Assembly: GCF_003591035.1 (NCBI RefSeq)
Contig: NZ_QYUO01000003.1
Span: 248,001 to 312,000, forward strand
Length of the DNA stretch: 64,000 bases
Source: Noviherbaspirillum saxi
Lineage (GTDB): Bacteria > Pseudomonadota > Gammaproteobacteria > Burkholderiales > Burkholderiaceae_D
Direction: 5' to 3'
This document shows positions 17,989 to 26,924 of the stretch, piece by piece. The notes beneath the pieces are model-generated. The model searched no databases, was not told the DNA's origin, and worked only from the letters and a program-made list of their open reading frames with translations. The position numbers and the translations under genes were made by a program. Every line of letters begins with the position of its first letter. Within the stretch, counting starts at the first letter, position 1.

Positions 17989-19344
17989 TTAGCGTACGCC
18001 TGCGCCGCTGAGGCTATCCGCAGTCCAGCTACTGTCCGGCGTGAACTTGTCCGACACTTTCACACCGCCCTTACCCGGCCAGACGTTGATGCAATACGTG
18101 CCGGCGATGAGGTCGTAGTGGCCTGCAGCCGTGCTGTAAGCGCCGGATGCATCGTAATTCGGTGTGATGTAGTTGAAACCTGGACGCCACATTTGTCCAC
18201 GGCCGTCATACTGGTCGGAGGCAAGCGCAGCCCAGCTATCCTCGTCCACGTAGAAGGTCCGTTTCGAATAGATGTGACGCTTGCCTTCCTTCAAAGTCGC
18301 CTCGACCACCCATACACGATGCAATTCCCAGCGCACGGACGCTGGATTGATGACCTTCGACCCGAATACCTCTTCCGGATTCGCGGCATAGGCGAAGCGG
18401 TAGGCGTTGTACGGCACATAGAATTCCTTCTTGCCGACCAGCTTGAAGTCGAAGCGGTCCATCTTTCCATTGAACAGATTGATGTCGTCGATTGTCGACA
18501 TGCCGGAGGTACTGGCGTTGGGCGTGTCGTAGGCCAAGTCCGGCGCGAGGCGCACGCGGCGCTGACCCGGCAGGTACTGCCACCTGCGGCTTCCTTTTTC
18601 CGCATCAACATGGTCGTATGACAGGATTGCCTCCCCGGCACGGCGCGCCGGTCCACTGTAATTGGCGCGCGCACGCGTGAAGAGGACGGCGTCACCATCC
18701 TTCGACTCGTCATAGTATGGCGCCTCCTGCGTCCATGTACCCTGGGTGGAGACGAAGAGCTTGCCGGAAGAGTCGACGTTATACGCCGTATATTTCGGCA
18801 CGACAAAACCCACACCCTGAAAACGCGTAATGTGGTTGGTCATCACTTCATTACCGTTCTTCGGGATCGGGAACGGAACGCCGGCACGCGCGCCCTGCAA
18901 GGAGAGACCGTCTTCAGAGAGCTTGGCCCGGGTCGCATTCTTTACCGAATTTTCCTGCAAGGACTTCGGGAGCGATACGGTGCGATGCGTCTTGAAGACA
19001 TCGATGCGAAAGTCCGGATAGGCCTTCATCAACGCCTTGGTGCCTTCGGTCAGCTTGTCCGCGTACTGGGCCATATTCTTCGCGTCGATCGAGAACAGCG
19101 GCTTCTCGCTCGCGAAGGGATCGGGACGCACCCCGTTGGACTTGTCGAAGCCGGCGGGAGCGGTGGTCAGGCCGCCGGTGTATTCGGGAATCGAGCCATC
19201 CTTGTTGCCGGCCTTTTCCGCGCCGGTCATGGTCAGCGTGGTGCCCAACTTCTTGGCGTCCTCCGCACTTACCGCGGCATGGGCGATGCCCATTGACGCG
19301 GACAACAGGCCCGCGCCGATCAATGCTGCTGCTAATTTCTTCAT
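17989..19344 (-). CDS. DUF1329 family exported protein
   Basis: The 451-residue protein has a clear signal peptide (MKKLAAALIGAGLLSASMGI, cleaved after AHA). The DUF1329 blocks follow: KLGTTLTMTGAEKAGNKDGS, the YLPGQRRVRLAPDLAYDTPN region, and RWELHRVWVVEATLKEGKRH. Family members resemble outer-membrane lipoprotein-sorting folds and are thought to bind lipids in the periplasm. The gene starts 16 bases after the DUF1302 stop, so the pair is one transcription unit. Its length is normal for the family. Confidence 0.9.
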   Translation of the reverse strand: MKKLAAALIGAGLLSASMGIAHAAVSAEDAKKLGTTLTMTGAEKAGNKDGSIPEYTGGLTTAPAGFDKSNGVRPDPFASEKPLFSIDAKNMAQYADKLTEGTKALMKAYPDFRIDVFKTHRTVSLPKSLQENSVKNATRAKLSEDGLSLQGARAGVPFPIPKNGNEVMTNHITRFQGVGFVVPKYTAYNVDSSGKLFVSTQGTWTQEAPYYDESKDGDAVLFTRARANYSGPARRAGEAILSYDHVDAEKGSRRWQYLPGQRRVRLAPDLAYDTPNASTSGMSTIDDINLFNGKMDRFDFKLVGKKEFYVPYNAYRFAYAANPEEVFGSKVINPASVRWELHRVWVVEATLKEGKRHIYSKRTFYVDEDSWAALASDQYDGRGQMWRPGFNYITPNYDASGAYSTAAGHYDLIAGTYCINVWPGKGGVKVSDKFTPDSSWTADSLSGAGVR

Positions 19345-19360
19345 GGTGTGTCTCCGTTAT

Positions 19361-21031
19361 TTAGAACGAGGTCTTGAATGTGGCATAAAGTGCGCCGCGA
19401 TCGTTCAGCAGCGCCCCTGCGCCCGCAGATGCAGCAACCGCGCCGGTCGCCGAATTCACCGTGTAATGACCGAATGCGTCAACGTACTTCAGGTCAAAGC
19501 GGTATTTGCTGTACAAGTCCAGGGCCAGGCCCACCGACCAGCTGCCCGCGTACTTGTTGCCGCCGGACGACACTGTCGAGTTACCCGACAGGCCGCGCGA
19601 GTAGTTGACCGGCATCGACAGATCCGCCCCTGGGAATATCTGGAACCAGGTCGGCGTGAAGCCCAGCGACACCCCGAAGAAGTCCTTGCTGACACGGTCG
19701 ATTGCGGTGTAGCCGGTGCGGCCCTTGAACACGTTGTTGGGGTCGTTGGTTACCGACAGCAGACGGCTCCAGGCAAGTTCTGCGTTCCAGGACGCACTGT
19801 CGAACATCGGTGTGGAATTCACCGTGCCAATCACATTGAACACGCCATGCAGCGTTTCGCCGCGCGCACCCAGGACATCGCCGTGTGCCGGCAGACGCGC
19901 GAGCGAAGTAATCACGATCGAATCGCTGGCCAGCGGCATGTTCTTGCGATAGTTCAGGTCCATACCGAAGCTGACGCCAGCAATGTTTCTGGTCAGGCTG
20001 ACGCCGTACATGTCGATGTCGTCTGCGTAGTTCAGGAAGTACTGGCGCGGAGCGGCCCCCATCAGGATCGTCTGGGGCAGGATGTCGGAGAAATTACGCG
20101 CATAGAAACCCAGCGTGCCGTCCAGCCATTCCGGGCTCCAGCGCGCTGCCAGGCCCCAGTCGCCACGTCCCTTGGGCCCAATGTCCCGACCATGGAGTGC
20201 GCGCACGCCCGGCGCCAGAATGAGTGACTCGCCACCGCGCTGCAGGAGGTCTGCGGCGCCGTAATAGGTGCCTGCTTCCGGCAGACGGGCCGCTTCCCAC
20301 TTGAAGAAATATTGACCGGCGATCGACAGATCCGACGTAGCCTGCAGTTGTCCGGAAAGCTGTGCGCGCGGACGAGCCAATTCCTTGACTTCGACGCCAG
20401 GCGTTGCCTGGGCTTTGGCCAGATCGAGTGGCGCTTGGCCGTAATTGATGCCATGCACGGGGTTAGCCAGGGCTTCGCCCCAGTACACGTTATGGCGGCC
20501 GGCACGCACCGTCAGTGGCATGTTGCCGAGGTCCACTGTCCCGAACACGAAAGCGTCGAGCCATTCGCCGGACAAGCCGTTGTAGTAGCGGTTGGCATAG
20601 TTGCTCAAGCCGAAGGCGGGCGCGCCATTGACCAAGTGGTTGGAGGTAGCGAGGCTGGTGTTGTCGAAGTTGCCCGAGTAGGCCCGGTCGTACCAGGAGG
20701 CGGCGGACACGCGCGCGCCGAATTTTTTCTGGTAGACGACGTCGAGCTCGGATAGCAAGTCGACACGGTTCATCACGATGCTGTGGCGCTTGAAATTGCG
20801 ATCACCATCATCGTTATTTGGATTCGCAAGAACGGCAGGATCCTGCTTTTCCACGCGATAGCCGAGGTTGTAGCGCACGGTGTTATCGAAGCGCACCTGC
20901 ATGTCGTCATTGCCCGTATCGACCTCGAATGCGTTCGCGCCTGCGCACACACCCATGCATGCGGCAGCCACGGCAGCAGCGAGCGCCGTGCGCCGAAGGC
21001 CGCTGGACTGGGCTTGTTTGGGGTTGGTCAT
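19361..21031 (-). CDS. DUF1302 family outer-membrane barrel protein
   Basis: I start at the ATG at 21031, which follows GAGGAGATTTAAT; an upstream in-frame start at 21064 lacks a ribosome site. The 556-residue product has a twin-Arg-rich but ordinary signal peptide (ending GANA) and then alternating beta-strand sequence with many Tyr and Trp. It ends in Phe (ATFKTSF), the mark of a Bam-assembled barrel. DUF1302 proteins are recurrent neighbours of DUF1329, YCF48 and RND genes. I infer an outer-membrane channel for a hydrophobic or steroid-like compound. Confidence 0.9.
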   Translation of the reverse strand: MTNPKQAQSSGLRRTALAAAVAAACMGVCAGANAFEVDTGNDDMQVRFDNTVRYNLGYRVEKQDPAVLANPNNDDGDRNFKRHSIVMNRVDLLSELDVVYQKKFGARVSAASWYDRAYSGNFDNTSLATSNHLVNGAPAFGLSNYANRYYNGLSGEWLDAFVFGTVDLGNMPLTVRAGRHNVYWGEALANPVHGINYGQAPLDLAKAQATPGVEVKELARPRAQLSGQLQATSDLSIAGQYFFKWEAARLPEAGTYYGAADLLQRGGESLILAPGVRALHGRDIGPKGRGDWGLAARWSPEWLDGTLGFYARNFSDILPQTILMGAAPRQYFLNYADDIDMYGVSLTRNIAGVSFGMDLNYRKNMPLASDSIVITSLARLPAHGDVLGARGETLHGVFNVIGTVNSTPMFDSASWNAELAWSRLLSVTNDPNNVFKGRTGYTAIDRVSKDFFGVSLGFTPTWFQIFPGADLSMPVNYSRGLSGNSTVSSGGNKYAGSWSVGLALDLYSKYRFDLKYVDAFGHYTVNSATGAVAASAGAGALLNDRGALYATFKTSF

Positions 21032-21590
21032 ATTAAATCTCCTCAATCTTGGTTTTTTCCACAAATTTTTATAGGTGAGCGCATAAATGCGTCATCCCTC
21101 CCTCAAGCGCGCTCTCAACTCCGCATGTCGCCTCCCCCCATCGTCATACCCCTCTTGATTTCGTTGATTTATTTATCGGGTCGATGCAGATTGCGCAGGC
21201 ATGGAATCAAGTCTTTGCCGTGTACTTCTTGCCAGTGGCAAAGATGCAGATGTAAACCAGGAATTGCACATGTGAACCATTGGAAAAATGAAACCCGCCA
21301 GGCGCCAGGCATCTGTTCACGGATCGGCCCGCAAACCTCAAAACGAGGGTAAACGACCAAAACTCCTCGCCGCCCCTCCCAAATTGGCTAGTGAGGAGGG
21401 GGCATGGTGTTTTGAGAAGGAAAACGTGAGGTCAAAATGCGGAACCACGGCGGCAGGCAGGAAGACGGCACAGAACGCGCAAGGGCCGGTTTATCGAGCT
21501 CGGTTCGGCACCCTTCTCCCGCAAGCGGGAGAAGGGGCCGTGCTCCGTGTCAAAAAAATTTTGATAACTTGCTTAGTAATGAATGTGCGA
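21032..21590. other. Leader region of the DUF1302 operon and downstream region of the racemase gene
   Basis: No frame here is convincing. The part nearest 21031 should hold the operon promoter. A hairpin of the dispersed CTCCCGC type lies at 21511-21536, and AT-rich sequence (CCGTGTCAAAAAAATTTTG) follows it at about 21547-21565. That sequence resembles the outer arm of the long inverted repeat at 28280-28453. Confidence 0.35.
21511..21536. repeat. Dispersed CCCTTCTCCCGC hairpin
   Basis: CCCTTCTCCCGC-aa-GCGGGAGAAGGG is a perfect 12+12 hairpin. The same unit occurs at 32763-32788 and 32845-32870 with small changes, which marks it as a dispersed repeat. Confidence 0.6.
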
Positions 21591-22706
21591 TCAGCGATCC
21601 CTAACCCAATCGTTCAGGACGGCCTCGTTATCCTCGCCACGACGCGGAATGCGTCGCGGTTGTGCCAACGGCGTACCGGAAAAGCGCGGCGCCGGATTGG
21701 CCTGCAGCACACCGTCAATGTTGGTGTATATGCCGCGCGCCGCCATGTGCGGATGCGCTGCCGCCTCGTCCACGTTCAATACCGGTGCAAAGCAGGCGTC
21801 GCTTCCTTCCAGCAGCGCACACCATTCGTCGCGGGTGCGGCTGGCAAACAAGGTGACGAGGCGCTCCTGCAATGCCGGCCAGACCTTCGAATCATTTTTT
21901 TTTGCGAAATCCGGGTCGTCGGCCAGTCCTAGCTTTTCCAGCAAGATGCGGTAGAACCTTGGTTCCAGCGAGCCGACCGTGATGAATGTGCCATCGGCGC
22001 AGCGATAGCTGCGATACCAGTGCGGTCCGTCGAGCAGGCTCTGGCCACGTTCATTAACGAACTGACCCGTTGCTTTCATGCCCAACATCAGGTTCATCAT
22101 GTGGGCACTGCCATCCAAGATCGCGGCATCCACCACTTGCCCCTTGCCGGTTGCACGCGCGTTCATGACACCCGCCAGCACGCCGACCGCCAGATACATC
22201 GCACCGCCGCCGACATCGCCAATCATGCCGGGCGGCGCCATCGGCGGCTCTCCGGGCAAGCTGGCATACCAGAGCGCGCCAGAAAGGCCGATGTAATTGA
22301 TATCATGGCCGGCGGCATGCGCCAATGGTCCGTGCTGTCCCCAGCCGGTCATGCGGCCAAACACCAGCTTGGGATTGCGTTCCAGGCACACGTCTGGCCC
22401 GAGGCCCAGGCGCTCCATCACGCCGGGACGCATGCCTTCAAGCAGAATATCGGCGCTCTCCACCAGGCGCAGGACGGTTTTCACGCCTTCATCGGTTTTG
22501 AGATCGACGGCGATCGAGCGCTTTCCGCGGTTCTGGACCGCGTACTTGCCGAAATCAAGATCTTCCGGACCGGCCTTCAGGCGATCAACCAGTACGACAT
22601 CGGCGCCCAAATCCGCCAACAGCATGCCGCAGAACGGTGCCGGTCCGAGTCCGGCAATTTCCAGAACCCGTAATCCCTTCAGCGGGCCGCTTCCATTTCG
22701 AGTCAT
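21591..22706 (-). CDS. Alpha-methylacyl-CoA racemase (CaiB/BaiF family III)
   Basis: I start at the ATG at 22706 behind GAGGAAAGAA; an in-frame start at 22748 would add 14 residues. The 371-residue protein belongs to the CaiB/BaiF family, but its sequence GHDINYIGLSGALWYA and the later GDVGGGAMYLAVGVL are those of alpha-methylacyl-CoA racemases. The three residues known to catalyse in mycobacterial MCR are all present: His134, Asp164 and Glu248 (VGSLEPRFY). The enzyme interconverts (2R)- and (2S)-2-methylacyl-CoA, needed before dehydrogenation of branched or sterol side-chain acids. It lies at the 3' end of the beta-oxidation gene set. Confidence 0.88.
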   Translation of the reverse strand: MTRNGSGPLKGLRVLEIAGLGPAPFCGMLLADLGADVVLVDRLKAGPEDLDFGKYAVQNRGKRSIAVDLKTDEGVKTVLRLVESADILLEGMRPGVMERLGLGPDVCLERNPKLVFGRMTGWGQHGPLAHAAGHDINYIGLSGALWYASLPGEPPMAPPGMIGDVGGGAMYLAVGVLAGVMNARATGKGQVVDAAILDGSAHMMNLMLGMKATGQFVNERGQSLLDGPHWYRSYRCADGTFITVGSLEPRFYRILLEKLGLADDPDFAKKNDSKVWPALQERLVTLFASRTRDEWCALLEGSDACFAPVLNVDEAAAHPHMAARGIYTNIDGVLQANPAPRFSGTPLAQPRRIPRRGEDNEAVLNDWVRDR

Positions 22707-22832
22707 TTCTTTCCTCATGATGAACGTCGAATGAAAAAAACGCCGCACCCTGCATCAAGCAAAGCGCGGCGTGATTCTTCGCCTCCGGTGGGCGAGCATG
22801 GGCAATAAGCGCTGCCCATTCGGAACGCACGA

Positions 22833-23747
22833 TCAGCCCTTCAGACCCTTCATGGCGGTTTCGAAGAAGGCCGCCACTTGCTGGTTGGCGTCTTCACGCG
22901 GCACTGCCGTGCTCCAGTCGCTGATCTGCCCGAATTGCGCTGCCACGGTATCGGGCGTCAGTTCGCCGCCGAGGTACACCGGCGCCGTCTCGACCAGGCG
23001 CACCGACGAGAACACCCCGGCGCCCGCCCCCAGAATCACCTTGCTCGGCGCACCCTCGCTCACCAGGTACAGCGCACCCGGCGTCACTTGTTCCGGACGC
23101 ACTGCCTTGAGCAGCGCTTCCGGCATCACGTCTTCGGTCATGCGGGTGGCCGCGATCGGCGCCAGCGTGTTGACCCGGATGTCGTTCTTCTTGCCTTCGA
23201 TGGCCAGCATGTTCATCAGCCCCGCTACCGCCATCTTCGCCGCCCCGTAGTTGGCCTGGCCGAAGTTGCCGAACAGACCCGCCGCCGAGGTCGTCATCAG
23301 GATGCGGCCATAGTTCTGTTCGCGCATCGTGTCCCACACCGCCTTGGTGCAGTAAGCCGAACCCATCAGGTGCACATCGACCACCGCGCGGAAGTCGGCC
23401 ATGTCCATCTTCGACAGGGTCTTGTCGCGCAGGATGCCGGCATTGTTGATCAGGATGTCGACGCGGCCGAACTCGGCTTTGGCCTGCTCGACCATCGCGC
23501 TGACTTGCTCGAAGTCCGCCACGTTGGCGCCATTGGCAATCGCCGCCCCGCCCAGCGCCTTGATTTCTTCGACCACGGCCAGCGCCGCGTCCGACGAACT
23601 GCCGCCACTCTTGCCGTCGCGGCTGCCGCCGAAGTCGTTGATCACCAACCTGGCGCCAAGCTTGGCCAATTCCAGCGCGTGCACGCGGCCCAGGCCGTTG
23701 CCGGCACCCGTCACAATGGCCACACGGCCGTCAAAGCGAATTGTCAT
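22833..23747 (-). CDS. SDR (R)-3-hydroxyacyl-CoA dehydrogenase, MFE-2 type
   Basis: The start at 23747 follows AGGAGAAAAGAAT; the frame is open for 48 codons further upstream, but that part crosses a repeat element. The 304-residue protein has the NAD-binding TGAGNGLG, the NNAG motif (LINNAGILRDKTLSKMDMAD) and the catalytic Y-x-x-x-K (NYGAAKMAVAG). DKTL and the long C-terminal extension are typical of the dehydrogenase part of peroxisomal multifunctional enzyme 2 (HSD17B4). It should oxidise (3R)-hydroxyacyl-CoA, made by the MaoC-type hydratase encoded just upstream. Confidence 0.9.
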   Translation of the reverse strand: MTIRFDGRVAIVTGAGNGLGRVHALELAKLGARLVINDFGGSRDGKSGGSSSDAALAVVEEIKALGGAAIANGANVADFEQVSAMVEQAKAEFGRVDILINNAGILRDKTLSKMDMADFRAVVDVHLMGSAYCTKAVWDTMREQNYGRILMTTSAAGLFGNFGQANYGAAKMAVAGLMNMLAIEGKKNDIRVNTLAPIAATRMTEDVMPEALLKAVRPEQVTPGALYLVSEGAPSKVILGAGAGVFSSVRLVETAPVYLGGELTPDTVAAQFGQISDWSTAVPREDANQQVAAFFETAMKGLKG

Positions 23748-23778
23748 ATTCTTTTCTCCTGAAATTACTCGATACGGT

Positions 23779-23943
23779 TTAAGGCTACGCTGAATAAGTC
23801 CCGTGATGGCGCGCGCCTGGTTTCGGGATGGGGCGCAAGGCGCAAACCGCAGACATGGCGGGCCATGGCGAGGATTTGCAACGCCGCGCACCGCCCGAAG
23901 CCAGGATGCGCGACGCGCGAGGACTTGTTCTGCGTAGCCTTAA
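23779..23943. repeat. Palindromic intergenic element, family A copy 2
   Basis: The left arm (23779-23801, TTAAGGCTACGCTGAATAAG plus TCC) and the inverted right arm (23921-23943) match at 21 of 23 bases. Inside lies the same core as in 7756-7928, in the other direction. The right arm supplies the TAA stop codon (23940-23942) of the MaoC-like gene. The element fills nearly the whole gap to the SDR gene. Confidence 0.55.
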
Positions 23944-24395
23944 GCAAATTGACGCAGGATCGATTCGGCGACGCACACCGGCTTGGAGGCGCCTTCCATT
24001 TCTATGGTCATTTCGACGATCACCTGCGCGCCATTGCTTTCAATCGGTTCGAACGATTGCAGCTTGAATTGCGCGCGCAGGCGGCTATTGACCGGAACCG
24101 GTTTCAGGAAGCGCACCTTGTTCAAGCCATAATTCACACCCATCTTGACGTTACGGATTTCGAAGGCATTCGGGAGGAAGTGCGACAGCAGGGAGAGGGT
24201 CAAAAATCCGTGCGCAATCGGCCCGCCGAACGGGCCTTTGGCAGCACGCTCGGGATCGACGTGGATCCACTGATGGTCGCCTGTGGCATCCGCAAAGGTG
24301 TTGATGCGGTTCTGGTCGATCACCAACCAGTCGCTGGTGCCGAGTACTTCGCCTACGAGAGATTGCAATTCGGCCAGGGTTTCGTAACTTTTCAT
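23940..24395 (-). CDS. MaoC-like (R)-specific enoyl-CoA hydratase
   Basis: The 151-residue hot-dog protein has the hydratase-2 motif FADATGDHQWIHVDPERAA with the catalytic Asp and His, then GPFGGPIAHGFLTLSLL. It should hydrate 2-enoyl-CoA to (3R)-hydroxyacyl-CoA, the partner reaction of the SDR enzyme that follows. The ATG at 24395 is used; a TTG four codons upstream is less likely. Its stop codon lies inside the terminal repeat of the family A element. Confidence 0.9.
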   Translation of the reverse strand: MKSYETLAELQSLVGEVLGTSDWLVIDQNRINTFADATGDHQWIHVDPERAAKGPFGGPIAHGFLTLSLLSHFLPNAFEIRNVKMGVNYGLNKVRFLKPVPVNSRLRAQFKLQSFEPIESNGAQVIVEMTIEMEGASKPVCVAESILRQFA

Positions 24396-24434
24396 GTGTT
24401 TATCCAAATGGTTTGCTAATAAATCCGTGCAAGG

Positions 24435-25565
24435 CTATGCACGCAATTCCGCTTGCAGCGCTGCCGCACACGCCGCTTCGTGGCGGTCGCTGCTGCCCAA
24501 CAGCAGATCAGCCACGATGGCACGTTTGAAATAATGGCCGATGACGTACTCTTCGGTCATACCGATGCCGCCGTGTAACTGGATGCCTTGTCCGCACACG
24601 AATTTCGCTGCGCGGCAGATCAGCATCTTGGCTTCCGACAGTGTCTTTTGCCGATTCGCTTCATCGTCGTTTTCCACCGATGCCAGTGCGACGTGCAGCA
24701 TCGAACGCGCCACTTCCATCTCGGCTGCCATGTCGGCGATGCGGTGTTGCAGCGCCTGGAAGGTACCGATCGGCACGCCGAACTGCTGGCGTGTTTTCAG
24801 GTATTCGGCTGTGATTTCAATGGTCTTTTCCATCGTGCCGATGAGTTCGGCGCAGAGTGCGACGATCCCGTGCGCCAAACCAGCCTTCAATGCTGCAGAA
24901 CCACCGGCCAGCACGGCATCGCCACCCACTTGCACACCATCAAAGTTGAGTTCCTCGACCCAGGTACCATCATGCAGCGGCAACGCCTGCCGCTTCAGGC
25001 CGGTGCTGTTGGCATCGACCAGAAGCAGCGTGATGTCTTTCGCGCCTGTCACTTGTGCGGACACAATGAAGGCATCTGCGCCGACCGCACCCAGCACCAG
25101 CGACTTGCGTCCTTGCAGCACATAGCCGTCGCCCTGCTTTTCCGCGCGCAGCGATACCGGGCCCGGCATGCCACGCGACTCGGGTTCGCTGTAGGCCAAC
25201 GCGATACGCTTCGAACCGTCGGCGAGTTGCGGCAACAAACGCTCCTTTTGCGCTGCCGTGCCGCCGGCTACCATTGTCTGCGCTGCCAGCACCGCGCAGC
25301 CGAGATAGGGGTCCAGCACCAGACCGCGGCCAAGCTCCTGCGCAATGATCGCGGTGTCGATCAAGTTGCCGCCCAGGCCGCCGTATTCTTCGGGCAAAGC
25401 GGCCATCAGCCAGCCGTTCTCGGCAAAGCTACCCCAGGTGGCGTTGCTGCCGCCCTTGCCTCCCTTCACAAGCGCGGTACGCGCTTCAAGGCTATATGCC
25501 TTGCCGACGTAGCGGCGCACGCTGTCCTGCAACAGCTGTTGTTCCGAATTCAGATTGAAATCCAT
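24435..25565 (-). CDS. Acyl-CoA dehydrogenase, subunit-like copy 1
   Basis: The 376-residue flavoprotein has the ordinary acyl-CoA dehydrogenase order: helical N-domain (LPEEYGGLGGNLIDTAIIAQ), beta-domain (IALAYSEPES) and C-terminal helical domain (KTRQQFGVPIGTFQALQHRI, QLHGGIGMTEEYVIGHYFKR). The gene lies next to a second dehydrogenase gene in the same direction. In sterol side-chain catabolism such neighbouring genes encode two halves of one alpha2beta2 enzyme, with only one half holding the active site. That arrangement is likely here but not provable from sequence reading. Confidence 0.92.
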   Translation of the reverse strand: MDFNLNSEQQLLQDSVRRYVGKAYSLEARTALVKGGKGGSNATWGSFAENGWLMAALPEEYGGLGGNLIDTAIIAQELGRGLVLDPYLGCAVLAAQTMVAGGTAAQKERLLPQLADGSKRIALAYSEPESRGMPGPVSLRAEKQGDGYVLQGRKSLVLGAVGADAFIVSAQVTGAKDITLLLVDANSTGLKRQALPLHDGTWVEELNFDGVQVGGDAVLAGGSAALKAGLAHGIVALCAELIGTMEKTIEITAEYLKTRQQFGVPIGTFQALQHRIADMAAEMEVARSMLHVALASVENDDEANRQKTLSEAKMLICRAAKFVCGQGIQLHGGIGMTEEYVIGHYFKRAIVADLLLGSSDRHEAACAAALQAELRA

Positions 25566-25580
25566 ACGTGTCCTCGGTTG

Positions 25581-25704
25581 CTAGAGCGCTTTGATTGTCA
25601 GTGCAATGGAGGCAAGGTTGCGTCGAGGAGCGCAGGCGTACGCAAGTACGCCGAGCACCACAGACGCAAGATTGACCCATTTCACTGACAAGCAATGCGC
25701 TCTA
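25581..25704. repeat. Palindromic intergenic element, family B copy 1
   Basis: TAGAGCGCTTTGATTGTCAG (25581-25600, plus TG) is repeated inverted at 25683-25704 with two or three mismatches. The centre is GGCGTAC-gcaa-GTACGCC. The final TCTA provides the TAG stop (25702-25704) of the acyl-CoA dehydrogenase gene to its right. A relative lies at 28457-28590. Confidence 0.55.
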
Positions 25705-26910
25705 AAGTTGGAACTGCATCTTGGCGATGATGCCTCGCTGCACCTCGCTGGTGCCGCCATAGATGGTCGACGCACGACGCAGGAACATGTCGTTGGCGAT
25801 GCCACGTGCCAAATCCTGCAGCGGATAAGCTTGGTCAGACGCCGGCTCGTGCGGATGCGGATAGCAGACGGCGCCGTAGTCGCCCAGTGCCTCGATCTGG
25901 GTTTCGGTGATTCTCTGCTGCAGTTCGGTCGCGCGAATCTTCAGCATCGAGCCCAGCACGTGCGATGCGGGATTGTGTTCCTGGTCCAACTTGGCCACGC
26001 GCTGCACCAGCATGCCGATCGCCTGCAATTCAGCGTCCAGGCGTGCGAGCTTCAAGGCAAACTCCGGACGGTCGATCAGCCGCTCACCACCCGCGCGCAG
26101 TTTGGTCGCGAATTGACGCAGCTCGCGCATATAGCGATTGAGCTCCGGCAGGTCAGCGGTGGTTGCATGTTCATTGTTGAGCAGGAACTTGGTGATGCCC
26201 CACCCTGCTCCTTCGGCGCCGATCAGGTTCTTCACCGGCACGCGGACGTTGTCGAAGAAAGTTTCGTTCAGGTGATGCGCATCGTCGATTGAGCGGATCG
26301 GACGCACGGTAACGCCTGGCGACTTCATGTCCACCAGCAGGAAACTGATGCCGGCCTGCTTCTTCACTTCCGGATTGGTGCGCACCAACAGGAAGATCCA
26401 GTCTGCATGATGCGCATAGCTGGTCCAGATCTTTTGCCCGTTGACCACGTAGTGATCTCCATCGCCGCTTTTGACCAACTCGGCGCGCGTGCGCAGCGAG
26501 GCCAGATCGGAGCCGGCCCCCGGTTCCGAGAAGCCCTGGCACCACAGGCGCTCGCCACTGAAGATGGCCGGCATATGCTCGGCCTTCTGCTCGGGCGTGG
26601 CGAATGCGTTGAGCACCGGACCAAGCATCTTTTGGACAAAACCGTCCTGTGTCGGCGCGCCGGCAGCAGTACATTCGTCATCGAATACCAGGATCTGCGG
26701 CACCGACCAGCCGGTGCCGCCGTGTTCCTTGGCCCAGTACGGTGCGCCCCATCCTTGGGCATCCAGAATCTTTTGCCAGCGCATGATCTGTTCGCGCGGC
26801 GAGCGCGTGCAGCGCTGCAGCCCTTTCAGATCGGCCGGCACCTTCGTTTGCAGAAATTGCCGGACTTCCTGACGAAACGATTCCAGCCCTGGATCAGGTT
26901 GAAAATCCAT
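25702..26910 (-). CDS. Acyl-CoA dehydrogenase, subunit-like copy 2
   Basis: The 402-residue protein belongs to the long acyl-CoA dehydrogenase group seen in sterol and branched-acid pathways (FadE type). It has WAKEHGGTGWSVPQILVFDD, WCQGFSEPGAGSDLASLRTR and the C-terminal STIYGGTSEVQRGIIAKMQF, which closes the FAD/substrate site. The gene precedes copy 1, separated only by a family B repeat. A two-subunit enzyme forming 2-enoyl-CoA is the best reading. The stop codon comes from the repeat end. Confidence 0.92.
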   Translation of the reverse strand: MDFQPDPGLESFRQEVRQFLQTKVPADLKGLQRCTRSPREQIMRWQKILDAQGWGAPYWAKEHGGTGWSVPQILVFDDECTAAGAPTQDGFVQKMLGPVLNAFATPEQKAEHMPAIFSGERLWCQGFSEPGAGSDLASLRTRAELVKSGDGDHYVVNGQKIWTSYAHHADWIFLLVRTNPEVKKQAGISFLLVDMKSPGVTVRPIRSIDDAHHLNETFFDNVRVPVKNLIGAEGAGWGITKFLLNNEHATTADLPELNRYMRELRQFATKLRAGGERLIDRPEFALKLARLDAELQAIGMLVQRVAKLDQEHNPASHVLGSMLKIRATELQQRITETQIEALGDYGAVCYPHPHEPASDQAYPLQDLARGIANDMFLRRASTIYGGTSEVQRGIIAKMQFQL

Positions 26911-26924
26911 TCCCCGATCCTCTG

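Noticed and set aside
21591..22706. Formyl-CoA or carnitine CoA-transferase
   Set aside because: The protein has the His/Asp/Glu set and GHDINY segment of alpha-methylacyl-CoA racemases rather than the catalytic Asp context of the transferases.
23748..23891. N-terminal extension of the SDR gene
   Set aside because: The extension would translate the family A repeat; the ATG at 23747 has a proper AGGAG site.
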